In this document: positions 12,101 to 22,394 of the stretch, in pieces
How the letters are laid out: the number at the start of each line of letters is the position of its first letter
How positions within the stretch are numbered: the stretch's first letter is position 1
NCBI GenBank assembly: GCA_012845835.1
Contig: JABAKD010000025.1
Coordinates: 18,713,476 to 18,777,475, forward strand
Length of the DNA: 64,000 nt
Direction: 5' to 3'
Source: Undaria pinnatifida
Lineage: Eukaryota; Sar; Phaeophyceae; Laminariales; Alariaceae
Made by a program: the position numbers and the translations under genes
Notes under the pieces: generated by a model
Told to the model about the DNA's origin: nothing
The model's database searches: none
What the model saw: only the letters and a program-made list of their open reading frames with translations

Positions 12101-15100
12101 CGTTAGGTATTCAGGTATTCAGGTCGGATTGGTAACGAATTCCTTGTCACTGGGTTATTGGATTTTGCTTTAGATGTGGATGGCATGATTGGAATAAGCG
12201 CTGACAAATTGTCGGATACAAATGGAATAATGATAATAAAATAATAACAACAACAACAACAACAACAGCAACAACAACAACAACGACAACAACAACAGCA
12301 ATAACAGCAGCATCAACAGCAACATCACCGCCAACAACAGTAATACCATAGTATTTCGCTCACCCGTGCCGTGTTCTGCGCCGCTGTTCTCGAGGCCTCC
12401 AACACCTCGCTCTTCCTCTCCGCGTCAATAGCCTCCATGCGATCCTCAATCCACTTTACCGCATCCCACAACGCCTCGACCTGCTGCTGCTGCTGCTGTT
12501 GCTCACCCGAAGAAGAGCTCGAGCTCGTCGCTGCGCCCGGTTCCGTAGCGGTTGGTGTTGCGACTGCCGTCGAGCTGTGGGCTACGCTCGACGCCACCAC
12601 TAGCGATATCTCGTCTAGCAGAGGAACTGGTTCGGTCTTCTGCGTTGGTTCTGAACATATTTAATGGTTGCAGCGAAGTTGTGAGGTTTCACAATATGGC
12701 CAAAGTATGTCGCAAGGGGGGGGTTAGTGATGACAGCGAAGTTAAATATGGAGTTTTAGAATGAGGTCAAAATATGCCGCAGGGGAAGGGGGGGAGGGGG
12801 GTAACAACATCACGCATGGCCGTATCCCTCAGAGACGTAGGGAGGGGGAGGGGGCATCGTTCGCTGTTTGCGGAAGGCTTTCATAGTGGAGGGGGAGGAG
12901 GGAGGAGCAGGAGAAGGATTTATTCTAACAGATGAACAGGTTCGATCGTCTGCCTTTGGTTTGCTGAGGAGGTCTAGTGGTTAACCTCAGCGAGGTGTTT
13001 TGTGGGGGCTTCACAATGGGTCGGTCAACATATAACGAAGGGGGGGGGGAGGGGGCGTTCATGCCGGGTGAAAATATGCAAGAGGGGGTATATTTGTACC
13101 ATGCATGTCAGTATTTTTACAAAAGGTCGGGACCAAATCAAGGAGGGGGTGTACTCAGTTTGTTCATGGCCGTAGTCGTATGACCATAGACTTTCGCATC
13201 CCTACTATGCCGGGACGGAGCACGTCGGGTTTTCACCAACCAGGCAGACATTGCTTGCACCAAGCGCGAAGCGCAAGGGGGGGGGGAGAGAGGAACGGGC
13301 TCGGTCTGCGCTGATTCTGAGGAAGCTCAGTGATTGCAGCGAAGCTGTGGGATTTCATAATGTAATCAAGATGTGCTGCGGGAGGAGGGGGGGGGAGGTC
13401 GATGCTTGCGGAAGGCATTCATGGCGAAGGTGGAGGAGGAGGAGGAGGACGAGGAGGAGGAGGATTTAGAGCCGGTTACAGTACGCGACATCACGTAGCC
13501 AGTTTACATCAGCACCCATTTGTTTTGGGGAGAAAACTACTTGAAACCAGAGTGCGATCATTTTGGCAGCAACAAGGGTTGATAAAAATTTTGTTTGGGG
13601 CCGCAGGGCACAAATTTTACTCTCAGATTCAGGGTGTCTCCAACACTAATTTCAGTACAAGAAACAGGTTTCTTACGCTTTTTCTTCGTGCTAAAGCCGA
13701 GGAATCACCGAAAACAAATCTAAACGCCCAATTTCTGAACGTGCAATCGCTTGTCCCTTGTAGATGAAAGTAAACAAAAAACTATTTGTGGGTGTTAGGT
13801 GTTTTGACTACAACCGACGACGCTTCGTAACTTACCCGCGAGAAAATACGCGTACAAGCTTTCGAACGACCTATTGGAGTGCCATTGTGAAAGAGTCGTA
13901 GTGCCGGAAGATGTGAGGGAAGGGACGCAGGGGTATCAGCTTCGCTTGGAGACAGCACCGGTTCTTCTTTGTAGACTTATTATTATTGGCATTGAGCTAT
14001 GACAAGCTCGAGGAGACAGGAAAGGAGAAGGAGTGAGAGCATGGGGGTGGGGCGAGGCTCACAGAGTTCGCTTCACCCCAGCATTGCTGCTGTGCTCTCT
14101 TCTGGACCTTTATCTATGGAACGTACAAGGAACGTTCTCCTAGATGTTCTATATTCCCATGAGCGCTTAACGCGCTTACTTCTATCTATCTTGTCCAGGG
14201 GGGGAACGTTCCATTACCGAGAACGTTCTTGTGGTATAAGCTAGCTAGATTCTACGGGTTATCCGCTCCACTCAGAATATTCCGTTTAAGAGAACCTTCT
14301 CGTGGCCAATAGACCGTAACTCTGCGGGCTATCTTACCGAATATATTGCCAGTTATACTGACACTCTATTACACCATGTATACAGCAAGCTATAAACTCG
14401 TTCGTGCTGGTATTGATAAATAGGTGTTAAATGCCGGGCTACTTGCGCGGTGGCAAATTATTTTTTGTTCAGTTTTCACTACTTTCCCCCTTCCTTTTCA
14501 ACTCAAGAAACCCCCGGACTGCCAAGCCAACCGTGTTCCGAAGGGGAAGCTTGTAATGTGGTATGCTTCCTCTTTTTGTAGGGTACATATTCTGCGGGAG
14601 GTTCCTCGTGGGGCATGGCTTGTATCAGTTCATTTTGCATCCCTTTGGCACTTCAGAGAAAAAAAACGTGGAAAATAGGGTTGTGCGATGTGCTGAGCTT
14701 CGGTTTGGGTAGGAGTTGGGTAGGAAAACATGTAATAGTAGTATTGAAACCGTCGAACGTCCCAACCTAAGGCCAAACCCGATCCACAAAATAAAAACAG
14801 AGAAACAGCAGTGTTTAAGAAATACGTATTCCTGCTATTAATTATACGAATCATTACATTTTTATTTTTACAGCCTAAGTTGTTTCGTGGGTTGGGGTTG
14901 CCTTGGATATATACAGTATATGTATGGCATTGGTCGATTTCAAACGCTATTTTTACTCTTTTTGAGGAGGGGAGCAGGCGTTTCTGATTGATTGAGCTCC
15001 TTAAGTGTCCAAGTATCGGTTGTTAAGATATTTTTACGAGTACATTTGTTTTACGTCTGAGGGCTAACGCATAAGAATGCTGGTCGGGTAGCACAAACGA

Positions 15101-18100
15101 AACATCTTCTAAAAAGTCATGTTTCCGGTGATGATGGTGAGATATTGAGCTCCTCATGTTAAAAGGAGATCAGAATTTTTTAGAATCTTCCGCACTCCTA
15201 TCGTGGGATGACTCTACAGCATCGGCCGCACAATGCGTCCCGGGCTGCTAGCATACAGGGGGCGGTTCTGGGGTGCACTGAAAAGGAGGCGTGCGACGCC
15301 CAAGCGCAGCATGGCGGCACTCGTACTGCTGCACGCCCTTTTCCCTGTTCAGACGCCGGCTAAGCTCCAAACGCTTGTGTTTTTTTTCATTGTCGCTTTA
15401 CGCTGTGGAACCCGAATGTCTCTACATTACACGGGTCTCGAAAAGAGAAAAAAGGGTTTTCATACCGGTCGACGAAAGCTTGAATACAGATGTGGTATCC
15501 ACCCACGACAACACAACAACAGCTAGCTAATAATAGCTGTCGGTAGCTTCTGTACGCGTGCGGTACGTTGCTGTTCAACAGTAGCGGGATAAAAAAGTTT
15601 GATACCAGCCTTTCTTGAGATGCACGTTTGCCGTGTGTCGCGCCACCTCTCGAACACGGAAAACAATGCATGTCTTCAAATAGTGTGAATTTAATAAATC
15701 TCACCACATCCCCACCCTATTTTTTCGTTCATCTCTGCTTTACCGCTTCTCGCTCGCGAGTCAGCGGCCACCCCAGAAGTGATCCGAAATTGTCCTTAGA
15801 CTCTATCGGCGCAGTTAGCCCGCGTTATCAATATTGGTCGACTTCTTCCGGACACGCAAAAGCCATACTTTGTTTCGGGTACATTGCTGGCTGTCCAACT
15901 GTACGTGTTGTTGTTTTGATTTGTTTTTATAGACTTTCCTGGATGTTGCGTACTGTACCTTTTTCCTCGCCAGTTATCTCCGTTTTTTCTTCCACCTCCT
16001 GGGGGGCTGAGGCTGTACTCCGAGCGGAAGTTGGCGGCTCGCCAACAGGCGACGAAGCTACCGGTGCAACAAGATCGCGCGTGGGCGAAGTCGCCGACTT
16101 TGGTCGTCGGGGCGTCGTCATTAACCTGGAAGGGGAGGGAGAGGCGGTGGTGGTATGCGCCGACTTGGGTCGTCGAGGCGACGCAATTGACCGCGAAGGA
16201 GATGAAGGGGTGGTAGTGTTGCCAGGCGGGGACGTCGTCGCGACCTGTAGGGTGGGTTGGGTTGGGTTGGGTTGGGTTGGGTTGGGTTGGGTTGGGTTGG
16301 GTTGAGTTGGGTTGGGTTGGGTTGAGTTGGGTTGGGTTGGGTTGGGTTGGGTTGGGTTGGGTTGGGTTGGGTTGGGTTGGGTTGGGTTGGGTTGGGTTGG
16401 GTTGGGTTGGGTTGGGTTGGGTTGGGTTGGGTTGGGTTGGGTTGGGTTGGGTTGGGTTGGGTTGGGTTGGGTTGGGTTGGGTTGGGTTGGGTTGGGTTGG
16501 GTTGGGTTGGGTTGGGTTGGGTCGAGTTGGGTTGGGTCGAGTTGGGTTGGGTTTGGGTTGCTGTGGGATCGACGGATCCACTCCAATAGAATAACGCAAA
16601 GAAAAAGGGATGTGCTTGGTGATGATCACGAAGAAAGCTGATTCACACGCTCTTTGCTTTAGACAGCAATCCGGCGATGTTTTTTGGCTTGTTGAACCAG
16701 CCTGTCTGCTGGTGTGATACGCGAATCGTGCCTCACGCCGATGCTTACACTACGTATAGACTACACGAGTAGTCATTACTGGTATGATGCAAGAATCGTG
16801 CCACACATCGATGCTTAGCCAACACCACCTATTAATAGTCATTACTGGTATGGACCCGAGCTATGGTGGGTGGCAGGGGTGCTCCCGTTTTTACTTTATT
16901 TATATCACTAGCGGGGGTTGGCCCCGCATCTCACACAACACCGCTAGAGTTTAGACTAACAATTCATGGCGGTGCATATATCGCTAACCAAACAAAAACC
17001 AAAAACTTACGACTTGCAAATCATTCGGAGAGAGGCAGTTGCGTCAGGCGCCCTAAGCCGGTGAAACACAATGAATGGCCTAAAAAGGCCTAAAAAGGAC
17101 TAAAAAGTAAGTGCAGTTCTGACGCATGCAACAATAGGTAGGCATGACGGCACTTTTGGCCGAAAAAAACTTTTCTGAAATGACGGGGCCTCCTTAACCC
17201 AAAATCGTCCGAATTGCGTGCGTTTATGTGTGTTTTTTTTGTAACTTATTTCGTTGTATAGACGTACATACATGGACCATGGGATTGTTCGTCGCGGGAA
17301 ACTTCTACTATTCTTCATGGGCAGATTAGTTTTTGCCTCGGAGGGAAAAAACATACAGCTTCTCAAGTGAGCAGCTTCAGAAAGAAAAAAAAAATGGCGC
17401 ACCCCACCTCTACCGCAGCGTGCGTCTGCCATCAATATGAATATGAATAGGGGACAGGATAGCCTTAGTCTAGAGTGCAAGAATCGATCGTGTCAGAATA
17501 CACCGATGTTGAACACTCATCAATATTTGGTGTACTGCGAGAACTGCATTCTGCATATGACGAACGTCGTTGCGCGGCAACTCTCTACTGTCGTCTGCGA
17601 CCTATGGCGAGCTATTCCCGGACTCAACCTCCGGCCGGGATTTGTATCGGCGCCTGCCTTAATACACGTCCATGTGGAGTCTAAAACACGACACGCTTCA
17701 GCGAGTACCCCGTGTATGTATTCGTAGCTATAGTAGTGATAAACGCTCTGTCGCATTTCATTCTTGCCACCTACAACGCGTACAACACATACATATGATG
17801 CCCATTTTGCGAGCGCCAAGTATCACCCTCACCCCCCCCGTCGCCCGACCCAAAACATGATGAAAAACGCAATGAGGGCCCAAATGTTAGAAGTGTCTCT
17901 CGTACTATAAGAAGGAGCGGTGCCCCGTCTCGAGAGGGATGCGTTGTCAATGATTATATGGCTGCAAGCAACAAGTGAGTACGCCCCCTTCCTTCGCGCC
18001 CACACCTCACGGCGCTTCGCGCTTGGCGCAATGTCTGCTCGATCGGTGAAAACCCCACGTGCCGTACCCCGTCCCGGAACCGTGGGGATGCGAGGGTCTA

Positions 18101-18468
18101 TGGTCCTGAAGACTACTGCCATGCATGCTATAATCACCCCTCCCCCCCCCCCCCCCGCCCCCCCGCCCCCGCTCCCCGCGTCCAATCTGATGTACCTTAT
18201 GTACGGCTTCGGCGGCCATCTCGGCGACGTTAGCGAAGGACGTCTCCAGAGCAGTCAGCCTCTGCTGAAAGCTAGACAGCAGTACGTCGAGCCGAGAAGT
18301 GTCTATATGGATTTCTGGTAACAGTTGGGTCTGTTGACAGGCGCCCGAAGAGTCCCCCCCGCTTGTCGTCCTTTTGATACCCGCAGCAGGCTCCTCCTCT
18401 CCCTCCTCCACCTCCTCCTCCTCTTTTCGCAGCTTGATGTGGCCATCGCTCCCCGCTCTGAGTTTCAT
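6159..18468 (-). CDS. multi-exon coiled-coil protein, family not recognised
   Basis: Six exons on the minus strand join in frame: 18468-18196, 16244-15954, 12639-12364, 11863-11702, 7046-6931 and 6231-6159. The first four are phase 0 at both ends. Exon 1 begins at an ATG, has an acidic run (EEEEVEEGEEE) and then a helical stretch (LDVLLSSFQQRLTALETSF). Exon 2 is Pro/Ser/Thr rich and carries two PRRPKSA motifs. Exon 3 has Ser and Gln runs followed by a helix (VEALWDAVKWIEDRMEAI). Exons 4-6 are charged heptad-like sequence (for example MDRERLKLALEDRPLRSELD and VQRLEKELDDDIMSELGEE). Each is bounded by AG/GT; exon 2 has alternative donors, and exon 5 could instead end at 6966 with exon 6 starting at 6224. 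No catalytic motif is visible. RPKSA-type motifs with coiled coils are common in cytoskeletal and ciliary proteins, which is only a hint. True start and stop are unproven; further exons may lie between 11.7 and 7.0 kb and left of 6.1 kb. Confidence 0.6.
6268..6705. repeat. minisatellite, about 75-80 bp unit
   Basis: Repeated order of GCGAGCAAGTGGATGGTAGT, GATTGGGGTAACGCCAGCAT, AAGACAAT and CACTGGCATGAA. Copies decay to the right. It lies between the last two assigned exons of the minus-strand coiled-coil gene. Confidence 0.8.
7448..7821 (+). mobile_element. TRIM-like miniature LTR retrotransposon, 374 bp
   Basis: Two 84-bp direct repeats (7448-7531 and 7738-7821) start TGTT and end AACA and differ at six positions. 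They flank a 206-bp interior. Two bases after the left repeat is TGGCGTCGTTGGCAGGA, whose complement ends CGCCA, as expected for a primer-binding site for a tRNA 3' end. Directly before the right repeat is a purine tract, AGGGAGGGAGAG. The element is bounded by ATAT on both sides (7444-7447 and 7822-7825), a likely 4-bp target-site duplication. It has no coding capacity, so it would need proteins from another element. The interior also holds a T-arm-like GTGGGTTCAAATCCCAC. Confidence 0.85.
7922..8045 (+). mobile_element. end fragment of the 1284-1939 inverted-repeat family
   Basis: Shares the order CACGCTAGGGGTGCAGCAGA, TTCTAAGAA, GAGGAGCTCGATATCTCACC and CGAAACATGACTTCC with the terminal arm of the element at 1284-1939. 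Only one arm is seen. Confidence 0.5.
8329..8560. repeat. (GATCTATAC/T)n microsatellite
   Basis: Alternating GATCTATAC and GATCTATAT units. Open frames reading YDLYDL or MIYTIY are repeat artefacts. Confidence 0.9.
8590..8775 (+). repeat. dispersed repeat pair
   Basis: CATCAGGCAC, GCCGG and TGCTGGTATATCCGGCTGGC elements match 62905-63062 and weakly 22590-22740 (CCGGCACTAT motifs). Diverged, non-coding. Confidence 0.35.
8950..9155. repeat. degenerate tandem repeat, about 60-70 bp unit
   Basis: Three diverged copies with GGCGCAAG(C/T)CA, AAAGCCAGG, GTAGAGCGCGA and GATGG(T/C)TT in order. Confidence 0.6.
9320..9460 (+). mobile_element. retrotransposon tail module, poly-C end
   Basis: Reads CACGGCGCTTCGCGCTTGGC, then TCGGCGAAAACCCGACGTGC, GGGATGAGAGGGTC and AAATGAGTACCCCCCCGCCC. 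One of at least seven copies of this module in the window. Confidence 0.6.
9978..10345 (+). repeat. dispersed repeat, long copy
   Basis: Matches 37480-37745: GACTGATTCTACGAT, a C run, AACGAACGCTTCATGGCT, CGACAATTTCGTT and CCGTAGAACGACTCTT. It leads into the (GGGTC)n array. Non-coding. Confidence 0.6.
10463..10740 (+). repeat. (GGGTC)n pentanucleotide array, two blocks
   Basis: Blocks at about 10463-10600 and 10624-10740, separated by GAGGTCAGCGGGTGTTCGTA. The right block ends in GGGTT units. Plus-strand GGG runs every five bases satisfy a G-quadruplex pattern. Related CCCGA units occur at 4196-4340 and 11265-11430. Confidence 0.9.
11265..11430. repeat. inverted pair of GGGTC and GACCC blocks
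   Basis: GCGGGTCGGGCCGGGTCGGG near 11270 is followed about 110 bp later by CTGACCCGACCCGCGCGGGC near 11394. The two could pair as a hairpin. Confidence 0.6.
12240..12340. repeat. (CAA)n trinucleotide array
   Basis: CAACAACAACAGCAA units in the minus-strand gene's intron, directly after the 12364 donor. Confidence 0.85.
12620..13440 (-). repeat. tandem repeat containing copies of an exon 3 acceptor region
   Basis: Three blocks (from 12620, 12935 and 13290) repeat GGTTCGGTCTTCTGCGTTGG-like sequence, a CAGCGAAG(T/C)TGTG(A/G)G-(G/A)TTTCA unit and a G run. The first block overlaps the 3' splice site and start of the exon 12639-12364. Confidence 0.65.
13143..13290 (-). mobile_element. retrotransposon tail module, poly-C end
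   Basis: Minus-strand copy with TTGCGCTTCGCGCTTGGTGC, TGGTGAAAACCCGACGTGCT, GGGATGCGAAAGTC and TGAGTACACCCCCTC in order. Confidence 0.6.
15100..15213 (-). mobile_element. end fragment of the 1284-1939 inverted-repeat family
   Basis: Reverse complement reads GAGTCATCCCACGATAGGAG, then TTCTAAAAAATTCTGATCTC, GAGGAGCTCAATATCTCACC and ATGACTTTTTAGAAG, matching the family arm. A second arm was not found. Confidence 0.5.
16249..16553 (+). repeat. (GGGTT)n pentanucleotide array, about 60 units
   Basis: Almost perfect GGGTT for about 300 bp with a few GAGTT and GGGTC variants. It abuts the acceptor of the minus-strand exon at 16244, so on that strand (AACCC)n forms the pyrimidine-rich tract before the AG. 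The plus strand has G-quadruplex potential. Confidence 0.95.
16715..16855. repeat. tandem duplication, about 70-85 bp unit
   Basis: CTGGTGTGATACGCGAATCG... and CTGGTATGATGCAAGAATCG..., each ending AGTCATTACTGGTAT. Confidence 0.7.
17165..17430 (+). repeat. hairpin dispersed repeat, end part
   Basis: AACCCAAAATCGTCCG, GACCATGGGATTGTTCGTCG, then a GCTTCTCAAGTGAGCAGC hairpin, AGAAAGAAAAAAAAAATGGC and CACCTCTACCGCAGCGTGCG, in the same order as 32325-32580. Confidence 0.55.
17858..18180 (+). mobile_element. non-LTR retrotransposon 3' end with C-rich tail
   Basis: Begins with the translated block GPNVRSVSRTIRRSGAPSRE, ends a first part at TGAGTACGCCCCC, and continues into the CTCACGGCGCTTCGCGCTTG tail module (18005-18150) followed by a C-rich tract. 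It runs up to the last bases of the first exon of the minus-strand coiled-coil gene (donor at 18196). Confidence 0.6.
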
Positions 18469-20451
18469 TTCCACCCCTCTTGTATGAACGTACCAGGTAA
18501 GTCACTTTCTCACGACAAAAGGATCGGTACGGATATTTGCCCGCGACCGGAGCGACAACACAGTTGATGTTGAGTAATCAATAGACAGACGTGCTAGCTC
18601 CGAGTGCCAGCTCCGACCCTGGCCGAGCCCCTGGACCAAGGATGCTCGGCACGACAGCGATACCGAGGCTGGAGGCTGGAGGCTGGAGGAGCCACGGAGT
18701 CGATCAGATCCGACATGAAGAGCCAACGGAGAAAACATGTTGCCCGACCGTTTTTTTTGTGTTCGACGTCCTGGAAGGCTGGCATCAACGGGGCAACAGG
18801 GATCGCTGCTGTCTTCAACATCTGGTGTGGGCTAAATTTTAACAACCATTAAAATTAATGTTAACTATTTATACGATTATAATATTTTTGTCAAAATCGA
18901 GGTATTTTTGTGCTCGACTTCCTGGAAGGCGGGTATCAACAGGGATCATTCGGAGGGTTTTCTGCCATTTTTTTTGTTTTTGCCAGCTTCACAGCCGGGT
19001 TGTGGAGGGTTGCATTGACCACAGACAAGCACAGGTCGCCGAGCACCAACGATTGAGCCCAGCGTAACCATCACCATCTAAGGAACTCTCGACGAGCGCT
19101 CTTAGTTTGGTTTTGAAGGCACCCTAGGGCACACAACATTGTGGGGGGAGTATTCTGGGCACATAGCTGTACCATTAGTAGTAGTGCTTCCAGAGACAAT
19201 CACAGAGGTCGTGTATCGCTTGCGTCGCTCGCTGGGCTGGGCAGGAAGGGGCAGAGTTGATCGTGGAACTCGAGAGGAGGAGAGGGCCCCCCTTGCTGTG
19301 ACGAGACATAGCAGAAAAACTGAGATTGGGCTTCTGCAGGCGGCAGAGAAAGCAACGCCCAAACCATGGTGAGTGCAGTTTGTGCTTGTACTGATGAGGT
19401 AGCACGGCGGTAGCACTGTTTACTAATGTGTGTGTTGCGGCGCGACCTCCGTGTTTGATACCGGTGTAGCTGTAGTTGATCAGCCGCGGAAATCAGACGC
19501 CGGAGTTCTTCCGCGGCACACACGCAGGAGGCTGTTGTAGACGGGAGGGTAGGGTAGGGTCTGCAGCAGAAGGCAGCAGGCAGCTCAGCCGTAGTTGTAC
19601 GCAAGAGAGTCCTTGGACTGCCGGAAGGACTAAAGACTGCCGGAAGGACTAGACGTGTGTCTGGTCGTGGGGGCGTGAATGTACAGCACGGGCATCCCCA
19701 TATTCCAGTCATACCGTGCCTTCAACGCATCTCGTACATACGAATACCACGGGTAAACGACTTGTAAATAGACTACACCCGGACGACACACTACAAGCAG
19801 TACGAGGCCTGCACGACACAACTGAACGGAGAGTACGCGATCGCATCGTATTGTCAACAGCATCGCAGCGCGTGTACAGTAGTATCATACAGCAGCCACG
19901 TTATAGCGAAACGTAAAAAGCTCACATGCACCATGTGCGCCCGCTACGGACGGTCGACTGGGCTCGTTAATGGGGAGCTGGCTCCCCCTCTGTGGAATTG
20001 CCCATCGACGCGCCAACAGACGGCAGCAGCTTTCTGCTGTACCAGATATATAGCACCAAGCCACTCACCTTGTATCATCTCCTGCTTTATTCATGCTGCA
20101 GCTGTACTATCGGAGCCCCTCCCCCCCCTATACATGCCAATCACTGCGTTTGCTTGACAACCAGGGACCCAGGATGAATTGAGTGAGATCATATTGTGCG
20201 GGGTGGAGAACCTTTACTCCGCAGAAGGGGAATGATCGCATCGCGTAGTGTGAATGTGGTAAGGCACCCACGAGGCAGTTACATACGAGTAACACCCATT
20301 TTGTCTCTGGAGTGTCCGCACCAGAAAACAAAGTATAACTCATTGGCGCTGTCACCCATAAGCAAGAAAGTAGGCACAAGGTGCCGAAGTTCGTCTTACG
20401 AGCGGTGGGTTCTTGGAAGGACGCAGTTCATCCTTCATGCGACTCGTCGAA

Positions 20452-20600
20452 TACCTCACGGCGCTTCGCACTTGGTGCAAGCAATGTTTGCCTGGCTGGT
20501 GAAAACCCGACGAGCTCCGTCCCGGCATAGTAGGGATGCGAGGGTCTATGGTCATACGACTACGGCGATGCACAACCTGAGTACACCCCCCCCCGCCCTA
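20452..20600 (+). mobile_element. retrotransposon tail module, poly-C end
   Basis: CTCACGGCGCTTCGCACTTG, GGTGAAAACCCGACGAGCTC, GGGATGCGAGGGTCTATGGT, then TGAGTACACCCCCCCC. Matches the consensus closely. Confidence 0.6.
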
Positions 20601-20934
20601 TGCATGAATAGCGCAAGGGATCAACGCACACGCAAAAAGCCAACAGCCACAGCAGCAGAATCCTGGTGGAGTTGTTGGTCACACCTGGGATAACTCCACG
20701 TTGACCCGAATTGCGCAAATCACCCCAAGGAACTGCACATCTGCTGCACAGGCGGCCGCCGGCAGTTGACACTTGACGTCGCGCCTACTACTGTAGTTGC
20801 CGGGGCGACCATGCGTGTCTGTCCTTGTTCCTTCGTCTCCCCCTGTCTAGCCCCGTAGCTCAATATCTACAGGTGGGCTAGGGTTAGGACTTATTGTAGT
20901 TACTCTAGCTTTTGCTCCATTGATATGTTCATCA

Positions 20935-21110
20935 TAGCTGTAGTTCTAGCCCTAGCCCCAGCCCTAGCTCTAGCTCTACCCCCAGCCCTACCTCTAGCTC
21001 TAGCCCTCGCTCTAGCTCTAGCTCCAGCCCTACCAGTATTAGTAGCTCTAGCCCCCGACCCCTAGCTCTAGCTCCAGCCCAGCTAGTATTTGTAGCTTTA
21101 GCCCACGACA
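20935..21110. repeat. (TAGCTC)n-type array
   Basis: Imperfect hexamers of CTAGCTCTAGCCC type. Related arrays at 21590-21870 and 22430-22510. The sequence from 21130 to 21290 is a C-rich tract. Confidence 0.85.
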
Positions 21111-21589
21111 AAGGCTTCGGTACGGAGGTACCGTCTCCCCCCCCCACCCCCCCACTCCCCGACCTCCCTACGCCGGCACCCCCCTCGCCCCCCTACCCCC
21201 CACCCCGCACCCTCATCCACCCCCACCTCCCGACCTCCCCCCACCTTCATGCCCCCCCCTCCCGAACCCCAGTTTCCTCTCTCCCTTGCCCCACCTGGCT
21301 TTTATTGTTTTTATTCACTGCCGAGTTTAGGCAACTCACAGGAGTGGCTCTGCACCTTTTTACTTGAACAAAAAATGAAGCGCTTTTACCGCACAGCCTA
21401 AAAACAATTCCATGGGTTAGGTCCATATCGCGAAACCGAAAAATGCGCACAAGCTTGAGGCAGAAAAAAACGGAAAGAAAAGATAGGATAGCCACTTGGA
21501 CGTGTGGCTGTATCACATATAAGCTTTTAAAGGAGGCTCTAAGCGTGACCCAATTACGAGTACCGTAGGTTTGGTCCCCCTATCTCTGT

Positions 21590-21870
21590 CTCTGGCCGTA
21601 GCCCTAGCCCTAGCTCGAACTCTCGCCGGAGCTCTAGCTTTAGCCCCCTATCTCTCGCTCTAGCTCTAGCTCTAGCCCTTTCCCCAGGAGGAGTTTTAGC
21701 TCTATAGCCCAAGCCCTATGGGTAGCTTTAGCTCTAGCTATGTATTGAAGGTCTTACTCTTCGCCTACAGTACGGAGGATGGCAGGGTAGTCTCTAGCCC
21801 CCTAGCTTTTTGGCTGCAGACCTAGCTCTGGCTCTAACTGTAGGCCTAGCTCTATCTCTATTTCTACTCA
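21590..21870. repeat. (TAGCTC)n-type array, second block
   Basis: Same hexamer family as 20935-21110, more interrupted. Confidence 0.8.
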
Positions 21871-22109
21871 CCTGCATATCTATTACATGTTCTGGGGCAC
21901 AGGTGCATACACGACACAAACAAAGTGAGTACCTTGTTGCCAACCGCCTAGTCCAGCAGAAGCGCCCAGCGGTACAACACCTTGCATCGTGGGCCCGCCC
22001 TATGTGCAGGATCGGCCTGCGCACAAACTTTTCAGACCGCGTGGGGTCAATTTGAACCTTGCAGGTTTGCCCCGACCAATCCGACCCCTGATATATCCCT
22101 AATCCTTAC

Positions 22110-22394
22110 CCAAACCCTTTGGTGAGCTCGATGTCTGGAGGGGCAGTCGCACAGCTCCGTCGTGTGTTTTGGTGGTGCCTTCGTAGAAAGAAACCGGGCG
22201 GCCTAAAGGCCGGCCTTGACCATTAAGACGAACGAACTGCACAGTCAGTGTTGTGAATGCAGGCCGTTCCTTCACATTAAAGCGAACATGCACCGTGACT
22301 CGGACGCCAATTTTTTCGAAACCCGATATAGCAGCCCGCCTTACGTCATGTGGCCGATGCTGCAATAGTCGTTGCTGGTGGACAGGTTGGTTCC
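22110..22394 (-). CDS. orphan exon-like open frame
   Basis: On the minus strand about 95 codons are open between an acceptor (TTGACAG) and a strong donor (TTGG|GTAAGG). The sequence has beta-strand-like alternation (VRVTVHVRFNVKERPAFTTL, TVQFVRLNGQGRPLGRPVSF). No partner exons were identified nearby, where (TAGCTC)n arrays flank it. It could be an exon of an unrecognised gene or a fragment of a mobile element. Confidence 0.3.

Noticed and set aside
15796-16629. 277-codon minus frame with NPTQPNPTQ repeats
   Set aside because: Most of it reads the (AACCC)n array. Only the non-repetitive exon 16244-15954 was kept, in another frame.
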